NCBI RefSeq assembly: GCF_039673065.1
Contig: NZ_JBDJKW010000001.1
Location: 541,782-605,781, forward strand
Reading direction: 5' to 3'
DNA length: 64,000 nt
DNA from: Allobosea sp039673065
GTDB taxonomy: Bacteria > Pseudomonadota > Alphaproteobacteria > Rhizobiales > Beijerinckiaceae
Part shown: piece by piece, positions 10,288 to 18,598 of the stretch
How positions within the stretch are numbered: the stretch's first letter is position 1
Layout of the letters: the number at the start of each line of letters is the position of its first letter
Notes under the pieces: model-generated
Seen by the model: the letters and a program-made list of their open reading frames with translations, nothing else
Databases searched by the model: none
Told to the model about the DNA's origin: nothing
Translations under genes and position numbers: made by a program

Positions 10288-11336
10288 CGGCGTAATGTCT
10301 CGCAGGTTTCGGCCACGATGGCAGCGGTCTGTCGCCAGCGTGGCAAGGAGCGTGCCGCCGCCCAGGCGGCCTCGGCCCGGGCACGGCGCCCGGCGGGATC
10401 GGTCAGCAGCGCCGCCAGCCCGTCGCGCAGCGCGGCGACATCGCCCGGCGGCACCTTGAGCGCGACGCTGGACGGCGCGGTCTCGGCGGCGGCGCCGCCC
10501 GTGGTGCACAGGATCGGCAGGCCGCGCGCGACCGCCTCGGTCAGCACCATGCCATAGCCTTCGAACAGCGAGGGCATCACGAACAGGTCCGCGCTCGCAT
10601 AGGCCGCCTCGAGCGTACTCGCATCGACGGCACCGGCCATAGTGACGCGGTCGCCCAGCCCCACCGCCGCGATCTGTGCGTACAACGCCTGCGTCAGCGC
10701 CGGGTCGCGATCGTCGGCGCCGATGATGGTCAGCCGCCAGTCCAGGGCGGCGAGCCCGGCCAGCGCCTCGATCAGCATGCCATATCCCTTGCGGGGCACG
10801 ACTGCGCCGACGGCCAGCAGATGCAGCTGCGCGCCCGGCGCCGAGCCCGAGGCGCGCTCTGCCGGATCGACACCGGGTTCTGCCACCATGATGCGCTGTG
10901 CCGGCACGGCGAATTCCGCGACCAGCAGCCGGCGCGTCGTCTCGCTGGTCGCGACCACGGCGGCGGCATGGCGCAGCGCCGCCCGCTCGCTCGCGATCAG
11001 CCGGCGCTCAGCGGCGGGAGAGAGACCAGTCTCCAGCCCGAGCGGGTGATGCACCAGTGCGACGCAGCGCGGGCCGATCGCCTGCGCCAAGGCTTCGGGA
11101 AAGGCGCCATAGGCCAGCCCGTCGACCAGCAGGACCGCATCCCGCGCCTGGGCCAGGAGCAGGTCGCCCGCCGCCGCGAGCTCCGCGGCCGAGGGATCGG
11201 GGAAGGCGCCCGGCAGGGCGAGATGGCCGGCCGCGACACCGCTCTCGCGCCATTCTGCCAGCAGCCGGCGGTCATAGGCATAGCCGCCCGTCGGCAGCGA
11301 CAGGTCTCCGGGGATCGCAAAGACGATCCCGCTCAC
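10284..11336 (-). CDS. GT4-type glycosyltransferase
   Basis: A 350-residue GT-B glycosyltransferase. The C-terminal half carries the GT4 nucleotide-sugar signature: VGAVVPRKGYGMLIEAL around residue 180, then FVMPSLFEGYGMVLTEA around residue 260 with the E-x7-E pair. The N-terminal acceptor domain begins IPGDLSLPTGGYAYDRR. It overlaps the downstream methyltransferase by four bases and the upstream PTPS-like gene by four. Coupling to a PTPS-like gene suggests that the acceptor is a pterin or related heterocycle rather than a lipid or polymer; this is inference. Confidence 0.88.
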   Translation of the reverse strand: MSGIVFAIPGDLSLPTGGYAYDRRLLAEWRESGVAAGHLALPGAFPDPSAAELAAAGDLLLAQARDAVLLVDGLAYGAFPEALAQAIGPRCVALVHHPLGLETGLSPAAERRLIASERAALRHAAAVVATSETTRRLLVAEFAVPAQRIMVAEPGVDPAERASGSAPGAQLHLLAVGAVVPRKGYGMLIEALAGLAALDWRLTIIGADDRDPALTQALYAQIAAVGLGDRVTMAGAVDASTLEAAYASADLFVMPSLFEGYGMVLTEAVARGLPILCTTGGAAAETAPSSVALKVPPGDVAALRDGLAALLTDPAGRRARAEAAWAAARSLPRWRQTAAIVAETCETLRR

Positions 11337-11734
11337 GCGAGCGCGCCCTCATAGCTGGCGCGGGCGAGGTCGGTTTCGTGCAGCGTCACGCGGATGCGGG
11401 CGAGCCCCTTGCCGTCCTCGCCAAGCGTGCCGTCGCGTGCCGCCGCCGCCATCGCCTCGAAGATGTGGTGGCAGAGGAACTCGGTGGTGGTCAGCTGGCC
11501 GGCGAAGGCCGGAACCTCGTCGAGATTGCGGTAGCGCAGCGGCTTCAGCACCGCCGCCAGCGTCTCCAGCGCCGCGCCGATATCGACAACGACGTTCTGC
11601 GCGGTCAGCCGCTCGCGGAAGAAGGCGACGTCGACCACGAAGGTCGCGCCGTGCATCGCCTGCGCCGGGCCGAAGAAGGGATCGGGCAGCGAATGCGCGA
11701 TCATGATGCGGTCGCGGACCTCGACGGAGAACAT
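11333..11734 (-). CDS. PTPS/QueD-like protein lacking the canonical catalytic residues
   Basis: A 133-residue protein annotated in relatives as 6-carboxytetrahydropterin synthase. The fold signature is visible: MIAHSL at the N-terminus, then MHGATFVVDV, a DIGAALETL helix and the C-terminal VTLHETDLARASYEG strand with its substrate-binding Glu. The catalytic Cys four residues before the first His of the HGH motif is Ala (residue 24), HGH is HGA (residues 28-30), and the LDH of the Asp-His pair reads LRY. The ATG at 11734 follows GAAAGAGGCG. It overlaps the GT4 gene by four bases. It is probably a family with a changed reaction or a binding role. Confidence 0.8.
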   Translation of the reverse strand: MFSVEVRDRIMIAHSLPDPFFGPAQAMHGATFVVDVAFFRERLTAQNVVVDIGAALETLAAVLKPLRYRNLDEVPAFAGQLTTTEFLCHHIFEAMAAAARDGTLGEDGKGLARIRVTLHETDLARASYEGALA

Positions 11735-11888
11735 GGCAGGCGCCTCTTTCGCTGGAATGGGATCGGATTGCGCAGGGCTATCGGCCAGGCGACGGCAGGA
11801 AACGCCGCAGATAGCCATCTTGATCCTGAACAACCCCTTGCCGCGCGTCGATTTCCGTCGCGGGGGCGCGCAATCGCCGGTCTGCGGC

Positions 11889-12917
11889 TCAGCCCGCCGC
11901 CTCGCGGGCGGCATCATAGCGGATCGCCGCCGTCAGCCCGCCACCGCCCGCCAGCAGTTGCGGCACGCGCTCCGCGGCATCCGTGAAGGCGATCTCCTGG
12001 GTGATCAGCGCATCGAGGCGCGCATCGTCGAGCAGCGACAGGGCGAGCGCCGTGCGTCGCGCATAATCGACGCGCGGCCGGCGTGACGGCGAAACCTGCC
12101 CGACCTGCGACGAGAGCAACTGCAGCCGCCGCGAATGGAAGGCCCCGCCCAGCGGCGCCGCGACCTCGCCCTCGCCATACCAGGAGAGCTCGACGATGCG
12201 CGCCTCAACCCCAGCGGCGGCGATGGCGGTGGCAAGGCCGGGCGCGGAAGCACTGGCATGAAAGACGAGGTCGGCATCGCCCGGGCAGTCCTGCGGCAGC
12301 GCGAAGCCGCAACCGAGCGCATGTGCGAGCGGGGCCCGGGACGCGTCGATGTCGACCAGCGTCACCTCCGTTGCCGGCATCCGCGCGGCGAGCCAGGCGG
12401 TCAGCAGGCCGAGCACGCCGCCGCCGACCACCACGATCCGGTCGCCCGGGCCGGAGCCGGCATCCCAATGCGCGTTCAGCGCGGTCTCGAGATTGGCCGC
12501 CAGCACGGCACGCCGCGCCGGCACACCGTCCGGCACGCACGCGACCCGCGCGGCCGGCACCACGAAGCTGTCCTGATGCGGGTGCAGGCAGAACACGGTG
12601 CGGCCGACGAGGTCCGCCGGACCGTCCTCGACAACGCCCACGGCGCAATAGCCATACTTCACCGGGAAGGGGAAATCGCCCTGCTGGAACGGGGCGCGCA
12701 TCCGCTCCCGCTCGGCCGGCGGCACGCGCCCCTCGAAAACGAGCCGCTCGGTGCCGCGGCTGAGCCCGGACCACAGCGTCCGCACCAGGCAGTCGCCGGC
12801 GGCGAGCGGCGGCAGCGGCTGCGTGTTCAGCGCACATTCACCCGGGCCGACATACCAGAGTGCCGTCGCGGCAGACGTCTTGGGGATTGCCTCATGTCTG
12901 CCCGCCAGCTTTATCAC
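11889..12917 (-). CDS. MDR-family dehydrogenase without zinc ligands
   Basis: A 342-residue medium-chain dehydrogenase/reductase. The NAD(P)-binding motif VVVGGGVLGLLTAWLAAR lies near residue 160. The catalytic zinc position, usually C-G-T-D, reads SRGTERL, and the structural four-Cys loop is absent, so this is a zinc-independent member resembling BchC-type proteins. The GTG start at 12917 is preceded by an excellent GGGGAGGA site; the longer frame upstream overlaps opgH and is rejected. It opens the leftward PTPS-GT4-methyltransferase cluster and probably oxidises or reduces a hydroxyl or carbonyl in that pathway. Confidence 0.83.
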   Translation of the reverse strand: MIKLAGRHEAIPKTSAATALWYVGPGECALNTQPLPPLAAGDCLVRTLWSGLSRGTERLVFEGRVPPAERERMRAPFQQGDFPFPVKYGYCAVGVVEDGPADLVGRTVFCLHPHQDSFVVPAARVACVPDGVPARRAVLAANLETALNAHWDAGSGPGDRIVVVGGGVLGLLTAWLAARMPATEVTLVDIDASRAPLAHALGCGFALPQDCPGDADLVFHASASAPGLATAIAAAGVEARIVELSWYGEGEVAAPLGGAFHSRRLQLLSSQVGQVSPSRRPRVDYARRTALALSLLDDARLDALITQEIAFTDAAERVPQLLAGGGGLTAAIRYDAAREAAG

Positions 12918-12961
12918 CGTTCGTCCTCCCCACAGTTCCGGCCAAGCCACGGTAGCCTGCG

Positions 12962-14782
12962 ATGACCGAGACAGCCATCGAGCCACGCCCGGCTGGGACC
13001 ACGTTCCCGGGCACGATGCAAGCGGGAGCCGGATTGACACCGGCAGGCCTGCAACCGGTCGCCGAGCTGCGACGGCGGCGGCTCCTGGTGGCGGGCCTCA
13101 ACCTCGCGACGCTGGGCGCGCTGCTCTACGGGCTGACGCATCTGCTCGCCGCGGGCGGCTGGACCGTCGCCGACATGCTGATCCTCGTGGCCTTCGTGCT
13201 CGGCGCGCCCTGGAGCGTGCTCGGCTTCTGGAACGCGGCGATCGGCCTCTGGTTGCTTCACGGCACGCGCGACGGGCTGGAACGCGCCGCCCCCTTCGCC
13301 GGCGCAAGCGAGATCCCGGTGCCGCTCGGCATCCGCACTGCCGTGCTGATGACGCTGCGCAACGAGGATCCCGCCCGCGCGATCCGGCGGCTCGAGATCG
13401 TCCAGCAGAGCCTCGACGCCACCGGCGAGGGCCACTGGTTCGACTTCTTCCTGCTCTCCGACACCAGCGACCCGGCCGTCGCGGCACGCGAGGCCGAGCT
13501 CGCCCGCGCCTTCGCCGCGCGCATCGGGCCGGAGCGCGTCACCTATCGGCTGCGGGCCGACAACACCGGTTTCAAGGCCGGCAACCTGCACGATTTCTGC
13601 GCCCGCTGGGGCGATCGCTACGAGCTGATGCTGCCGCTCGACGCCGACAGCCTGATGTCGGGCGAGGCGATCCTGCGGCTGGCGCGGGCCATGCAGGCCT
13701 GGCCGAAGCTCGGCATCCTGCAGAGCCTGATCGTCGGCATGCCGAGCCGTTCCGCCTTCGCACGGATCTTCCAGTTCGGCATGCGCCAGGGCATGCGGCC
13801 CTACACCGTCGGCTCGGCCTGGTGGAACGGCGATTGCGGTCCGTTCTGGGGCCACAACGCCATGGTCCGCATCGCCCCCTTCCGCGATCACTGCATCCTG
13901 CCGGTCCTGCCCGGCCGCCCGCCGCTCGGCGGCCATGTCATGAGCCACGACCAGGTCGAGGCGACGCTGATGCGCCGCGCCGGCTACGAGGTCCGCGTGC
14001 TGCCGGTCGAGACGGGCAGCTGGGAGGAGAACCCGCCGACCATGCTCGACTTCGCCCGGCGCGATCTGCGCTGGTGCCTCGGCAACCTGCAATATCTCAA
14101 GCTGATGGACCTGCCCGGCCTGCAGCCGACCAGCCGCTTCCAGCTCGCCTGGGCCGTGCTGATGTTCGTCGGCCTGCCGGCCTGGACGCTGATGATCGCG
14201 CTGCTGCCGGTGAAGGCCTGGCAGGATGCCGGCCTGCCGGGCTACCCGGCCGGGCTGGCGGCCGGGCTCTATCTCGCCGTGCTGGCGATGTATCTCTCGC
14301 CCAAGCTCGCCGGCATCGCCGACATCCTGCTGACGCGTGGCGGCACCGCCCGCTATGGCGGCAGCGCGCGCTTCCTCGCCTCGGCGCTGATCGAGATGGT
14401 CTTCGCCTTCCTCCAGGGCGCGGTATCGAGCTTCCGCACCACGCTGTTCATGCTCGGCCTCGCCGCCGGCAAGGTCCGCATCGGCTGGAACGGGCAGGAG
14501 CGCGACGCGCATGCGCTCTCCTTCGCCACCGCCTTCGCCGGCCTCTGGCCGCATCTCCTCTTCGGCCTCGCCATGCTCGGCGCGCTCGCGCTGCTCTCGC
14601 CGACGCTGCTGCTCTGGTCGCTGCCGCTGACTGCGGGCTATGTGCTCGCCATCCCCTTCGCGATGGCGACCGCCTCGCCCGCGCTTGGCGCCTGGCTGGC
14701 GCGCCGCGGCCTCTGCGCCATTCCCGAGGACATCGCCGCCCCGACCGAGATCGCCGCGCTGCGCAGCGACGGGCGCGCATGA
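12962..14782 (+). CDS. opgH: glucans biosynthesis glucosyltransferase OpgH/MdoH
   Basis: A 606-residue inner-membrane GT2 enzyme that polymerises UDP-glucose into osmoregulated periplasmic glucan. Two N-terminal helices (about residues 45-90) are followed by the GT2 domain with LRADNTGFKAGNLHDFC, the DxD-containing PLDADSLMSG, and the processive-enzyme segment RRDLRWCLGNLQYLKL. Several C-terminal membrane helices follow. It is shorter than E. coli OpgH (847) but normal for alphaproteobacteria. No opgG is next to it. It diverges from the MDR gene with only 44 bases between starts and overlaps the FkbM methyltransferase downstream. Confidence 0.92.
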   Translation: MTETAIEPRPAGTTFPGTMQAGAGLTPAGLQPVAELRRRRLLVAGLNLATLGALLYGLTHLLAAGGWTVADMLILVAFVLGAPWSVLGFWNAAIGLWLLHGTRDGLERAAPFAGASEIPVPLGIRTAVLMTLRNEDPARAIRRLEIVQQSLDATGEGHWFDFFLLSDTSDPAVAAREAELARAFAARIGPERVTYRLRADNTGFKAGNLHDFCARWGDRYELMLPLDADSLMSGEAILRLARAMQAWPKLGILQSLIVGMPSRSAFARIFQFGMRQGMRPYTVGSAWWNGDCGPFWGHNAMVRIAPFRDHCILPVLPGRPPLGGHVMSHDQVEATLMRRAGYEVRVLPVETGSWEENPPTMLDFARRDLRWCLGNLQYLKLMDLPGLQPTSRFQLAWAVLMFVGLPAWTLMIALLPVKAWQDAGLPGYPAGLAAGLYLAVLAMYLSPKLAGIADILLTRGGTARYGGSARFLASALIEMVFAFLQGAVSSFRTTLFMLGLAAGKVRIGWNGQERDAHALSFATAFAGLWPHLLFGLAMLGALALLSPTLLLWSLPLTAGYVLAIPFAMATASPALGAWLARRGLCAIPEDIAAPTEIAALRSDGRA

Positions 14783-15537
14783 AGCCGATCGGCTACCCCC
14801 TCGGCACGGCCAGGGCGCTCTCCCGCTCGCTGCGAATCTATCATGGCGACGCCGCGCGCCGGCAGGCCATGGACGCGCTGCATGCCCGCCTCCTTGGGCC
14901 GGGCGGCCTTGCCTTCGACATCGGCGCCCATGTCGGCGACCGCACCTCCTCCTTCCGCCGCCTCGGCGCCCGCGTCGTCGCGCTGGAGCCACAGCCCGGC
15001 CCGGCGCGGGTGCTGCGCCTGATCCATGGCCGCGACCCGCTGGTCACCTTGATCGAGGCCGCCTGCGGCGACCGGCCGGGCAGTGCCGTGCTGCGCATCA
15101 ACAGCGCCAACCCGACGGTGTCGACCATCTCCGGAGCCTTCGTCAGCGCCGCCAGTGGGGCGGAAGGCTGGGACGGACAGCACTGGGACCACGAGATCGC
15201 CGTGCCCTGCACCACGCTCGATGCGCTGATGGAGCGCCATGGCGTGCCCGATTTCATCAAGATTGATGTCGAGGGCTTCGAGGCGCAGGTGCTCGCCGGG
15301 CTGACCCGCGCCCCGCCGGCGCTCTCCTTCGAGTTCACCACCATCCAGCGCGACGTGGCGGAGGCCTGCCTCGCCCTGCTCGACGCGCTCGGCCCCTATC
15401 GCTTCAACGTCGCGCTCGGCGAGAGCCAGCGCCTGGTTTTCCCCGCCACCGTCACCTCCGAGGAGATGGGCGACTGGCTGCGCCGCCTGCCGCACGAGGC
15501 CAATTCCGGCGACGTCTATGCCGTCCTCGGCGACTGA
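14779..15537 (+). CDS. FkbM family methyltransferase
   Basis: A 252-residue SAM methyltransferase of the FkbM type: motif I LAFDIGAHVGDRTSSFRRLG near residue 40, ALEPQPGP, and the family hallmark FIKIDVEGFEAQVLAGL near residue 158. FkbM enzymes usually O-methylate sugars or polyketides. The ATG overlaps the opgH stop (ATGA), so translation is probably coupled. This suggests methylation of the glucan or of a co-made glycan, though that link is inference. A long in-frame extension upstream inside opgH is a shadow. Confidence 0.87.
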   Translation: MKPIGYPLGTARALSRSLRIYHGDAARRQAMDALHARLLGPGGLAFDIGAHVGDRTSSFRRLGARVVALEPQPGPARVLRLIHGRDPLVTLIEAACGDRPGSAVLRINSANPTVSTISGAFVSAASGAEGWDGQHWDHEIAVPCTTLDALMERHGVPDFIKIDVEGFEAQVLAGLTRAPPALSFEFTTIQRDVAEACLALLDALGPYRFNVALGESQRLVFPATVTSEEMGDWLRRLPHEANSGDVYAVLGD

Positions 15538-15622
15538 GGGCGCCTTTCGCCGCTGCGCGCGCTTGGCTATGAAGGCCGGGCGCCCGCCATCACGCTCCCC
15601 GGTCAAGCAAAGCAGGATCGCC

Positions 15623-16603
15623 ATGCTCAGCCTCGCCCGATCGCTCGCCCTGTCGCTCGCCGTGCTGCTGCTGGCCGCCGGCGCCCATGCCGCGGGCGGT
15701 GTCGCCGTCGAGGTCAGGAACGAGTCCGAGCCGGTGCTCTGCGCCGAGAAGGACAACGTCACGATCAAGATGGCCTCGCCCGAGGTCCGGCGCTTCCGCA
15801 TCGAGGCGGCGCATCCGGCCTATATCGCCGGGCTGCAGCGCGACAACTGGGACGCCGACTGGGCCGATTGCGACATGACCGGCGATCCGGTGTTCAAGGC
15901 GCCGGTGCCGCCGCAGCGCATCACCTTCTACGAGAGCATCGAGTACTGGCTCGTCGGCTACACCTTCGAGAGCTTCTGGCGCCCGGCCGAGACGACCTTC
16001 CGCGTCGGCGACCGCGTCGAGAAGGGGCTTCACCTCGTCCAGCTCTGGAAGCTCGGCCCCAAGGGCTCCTACGAGGTGCTGGTGGTCTATCCGCAGGACG
16101 GCTACTGGCGCGCCCGGCCGCTGCCCCCCCCGCAGCTCTCGGCCGCCGCCTACGGCTCCTCCTTCCTGTTCGGGCCGATCGAGCAGGACGGCGCGCGGCC
16201 GGTGGTCAACATCCGCGAGATCAGCTTCGATCCCAAGACGGTAAGCTTCACCCTCGCCTTCAAGGACGGCTCCTCCGGCACGCTGAAGCTCGACGCGCTC
16301 GACGAGAACCGCATGGTGCTCGACGCGGTGCTCGACCGGCCGGTGTCCGGCGGCAAGGCCTTCGCGGCGCTGCGCTCGATGTACGTCACCGAGTTCAACA
16401 ACGACGTCGCCCGCATCGCGCTGCGCGAGCCGGGCGCCAAGGGCTGGCGCGAGGAAGCGCTGATGCCGTTCTCCGGCGGCAAGGCGACCGATATCTGGAT
16501 GGGCCGCACCACCCATTCCCGCCACAACACCTCCTCGCCCGACATGGTGTTCCGCGGCTTCTCGGCAGATCCGAACCCGCCCGCCAAGCCAGCCAAGCCC
16601 TGA
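15623..16603 (+). CDS. secreted protein of unknown function
   Basis: A 326-residue protein with a clear Sec signal peptide (hydrophobic residues 5-22, cleavage after AHA). The mature part is hydrophilic with no membrane helix and is rich in aromatic and charged residues (EYWLVGYTFESFWRP; TTHSRHNTSSPDM near the C-terminus). It is probably periplasmic. AGGA precedes the ATG; the open frame begins 105 bases earlier inside the methyltransferase gene. I do not recognise the family. The neighbours give no firm hint, although it lies just after opgH-fkbM. Confidence 0.75.
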   Translation: MLSLARSLALSLAVLLLAAGAHAAGGVAVEVRNESEPVLCAEKDNVTIKMASPEVRRFRIEAAHPAYIAGLQRDNWDADWADCDMTGDPVFKAPVPPQRITFYESIEYWLVGYTFESFWRPAETTFRVGDRVEKGLHLVQLWKLGPKGSYEVLVVYPQDGYWRARPLPPPQLSAAAYGSSFLFGPIEQDGARPVVNIREISFDPKTVSFTLAFKDGSSGTLKLDALDENRMVLDAVLDRPVSGGKAFAALRSMYVTEFNNDVARIALREPGAKGWREEALMPFSGGKATDIWMGRTTHSRHNTSSPDMVFRGFSADPNPPAKPAKP

Positions 16604-16732
16604 CGCGCCGCCGCGCCTCCGGCCCGCGGAAGCCGGAACGCAGCCCCCTCCCCCCGCGTTAGACGATGACGGGTCCGGGGCGCCGGGGTAACCTCGCGCC
16701 GCAAGTCTCCCTCGCCACCGACAGGTTCACCG

Positions 16733-17521
16733 ATGCCTCGCTTCGCCGCCAATCTCTCGATGATGTTCAACGAGTGGGAGTTCCTCGACCGGTTCAAGGC
16801 GGCGCACGATGCCGGCTTCGACGCGGTCGAGTTCCTCTTCCCCTACGAGCATGCGGCCGAGAAGGTCGGGCTGGCGCTGGCCGGCGGGCCGCTGGAGCAG
16901 GCGCTGTTCAACCTGCCGCCCGGCGACTGGGCGGCGGGCGAGCGCGGCATGGCCGCGATCCCCGGCCGCGAGGCCGAATTCCGCGCCGGCATCGACACCG
17001 CCCTGGCCTATGTCCGCGAGACTGGCGTCAAGCGCCTGCACATGATGGCCGGCATGGCCGACCCCGAGGACCCGGCGGCGCAGAAGGCCTATCGCGAATC
17101 GATCGCCTATGCCGCCGACACGCTCGGCGAGCACGGGCTCGACCTGATGCTCGAGCCGATCAACGGCAAGGACATGCCGGGCTACTTCCTCAACGATTTC
17201 GACCGTGCCGCCGCCTATGTCCGCGAGTCGAACCGGCCGAACGTCAAGCTGCAGTTCGACATGTACCATTGCGAGCTGATTCATGGCGGGGTCGGCAGCA
17301 AGCTCGAGGCGCTCTACCCGATCGTCGGCCATGTGCAGATCGCCAATGCCGAAGGCCGGCACGAGCCGGACGGCAGCAAGCCCGACTATGCGAGCCTGTT
17401 CGCCCAGCTTGATTCGCTCGGCTACGAGGGCTTCGTCGGCTGCGAATACCGGCCGCGCGCCGGCACGCTGGAAGGGTTGGGCTGGTTCTCGCCCTGGAAG
17501 CGCCACGACAGGCAGGACTGA
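16733..17521 (+). CDS. hyi: hydroxypyruvate isomerase (Hyi/OtnI-like TIM barrel)
   Basis: A 262-residue xylose isomerase-like TIM barrel that interconverts hydroxypyruvate and tartronate semialdehyde. Family segments are the N-terminal FAANLSMMFNEWEFLDRF, LMLEPINGKDMPGYF with the metal-binding Glu, LQFDMYHCEL, HVQIANAEGRHEPD and GFVGCEYRP near the C-terminus. Length is typical. It is followed 11 bases later by glucokinase and is probably co-transcribed with it. Confidence 0.9.
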   Translation: MPRFAANLSMMFNEWEFLDRFKAAHDAGFDAVEFLFPYEHAAEKVGLALAGGPLEQALFNLPPGDWAAGERGMAAIPGREAEFRAGIDTALAYVRETGVKRLHMMAGMADPEDPAAQKAYRESIAYAADTLGEHGLDLMLEPINGKDMPGYFLNDFDRAAAYVRESNRPNVKLQFDMYHCELIHGGVGSKLEALYPIVGHVQIANAEGRHEPDGSKPDYASLFAQLDSLGYEGFVGCEYRPRAGTLEGLGWFSPWKRHDRQD

Positions 17522-17532
17522 GCGAGGCCGGC

Positions 17533-18540
17533 GTGAGCAGCACCGCCTTTTTTCCCGGCCCGGTCCTCGTCGCCGATGTCGGCGGCACGAATTGCCGGCT
17601 TTCGCTGGTGCCCCGCCACGGCGCGGCGCCTGAGCCGCTGGCCCGGATCGCCACCGGGGCCCATCCGACGGCGGAAGCCGCCTTCACCTCCGTGCTCGCC
17701 GGGATGGAGGAGAAGCCGCGCTCTGCCGTGCTCGCCGTCGCCGGTCCGCTCGACGGGCGCGGCGCGCAGCTGACCAATGCCGGCTGGGCCTTCGACGGGC
17801 CGGTGCTCGGCCATGTGCTCGGGCTGGAGCAGGGGCTGCTCGTCAACGATTTCGAGGCGCTGGCCGCCTCGCTCGCCGTGCTCGGACCTACCGATGTCGA
17901 CAGGCTGGTCGAGGGCCGGCCCGAGGCGAACGGCACGAAGCTGGTGCTCGGCCCCGGAACCGGTTTCGGCGCCGCCGCCCTGGTCATACGCGGCGATCGC
18001 TCGGTCATCGTCCCGACGGAAGCCGGCCATATCGGCATCGGCCCGCAGGGCACCGCCGAGGAGAAGCTCTGGCCGCTGCTGGCCGAGGGCACGGCGCGCG
18101 TGACGATCGAGGACCTGCTCAGCGGCTCGGGGCTGGTGCGCCTGCACCGCGCCATCCGCAGGCAGGGCGGCATCGACGAGCCGGATGTCGGCGCGGCCGA
18201 TATCAGCCTGATGGCGCGCGACGGCAATCCCGCGGCGGTGATGGCCTCAGTGTGCTTCTGGCGCCTGCTCGCCCGCATCGCCGGCGACCTCACCCTCGCC
18301 TTCAAGGCGACTGGCGGCGTCGCCATCGCCGGCGGCATCGCCCCGCATCTGCTGCCGCTCGCCGACCGCGCCGCCATCGCGAGCGTCTTCGCCGACAAGG
18401 CGCCGGTTCAGGATCTCGCCGCCCGGTTCTCGCTCTCGGTCGTCACGATCGACGATGCGGCCCAACGGGGTCTGGCGGCGATCGCGGCCGATCCGGCGCG
18501 TTTCGGGCTCGACGATCCGGCGCGGTTGTGGTTTGCGTGA
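17533..18540 (+). CDS. glk: glucokinase
   Basis: A 335-residue ATP-dependent glucokinase of the bacterial Glk (non-ROK) family, phosphorylating glucose to glucose 6-phosphate. The ATP loop VADVGGTNCRLSL is near residue 15, the sugar-binding NDFEALAASL near residue 110, LGPGTGFGAA near residue 140 and PTEAGHIGIGP near residue 160. The start is a GTG at 17533. It lies 11 bases after hyi. Confidence 0.92.
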   Translation: MSSTAFFPGPVLVADVGGTNCRLSLVPRHGAAPEPLARIATGAHPTAEAAFTSVLAGMEEKPRSAVLAVAGPLDGRGAQLTNAGWAFDGPVLGHVLGLEQGLLVNDFEALAASLAVLGPTDVDRLVEGRPEANGTKLVLGPGTGFGAAALVIRGDRSVIVPTEAGHIGIGPQGTAEEKLWPLLAEGTARVTIEDLLSGSGLVRLHRAIRRQGGIDEPDVGAADISLMARDGNPAAVMASVCFWRLLARIAGDLTLAFKATGGVAIAGGIAPHLLPLADRAAIASVFADKAPVQDLAARFSLSVVTIDDAAQRGLAAIAADPARFGLDDPARLWFA

Positions 18541-18598
18541 CGCTGCGGCGCCGGCCCGCAGAACATTAGAACCCGCCCGACGCCCGAGACACCGTTCC

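Noticed and set aside
12751..14778. N-terminal extension of the FkbM methyltransferase frame through opgH
   Set aside because: The frame is open by composition only; opgH occupies this stretch in another frame, and the methyltransferase fold begins at the overlapping ATG.
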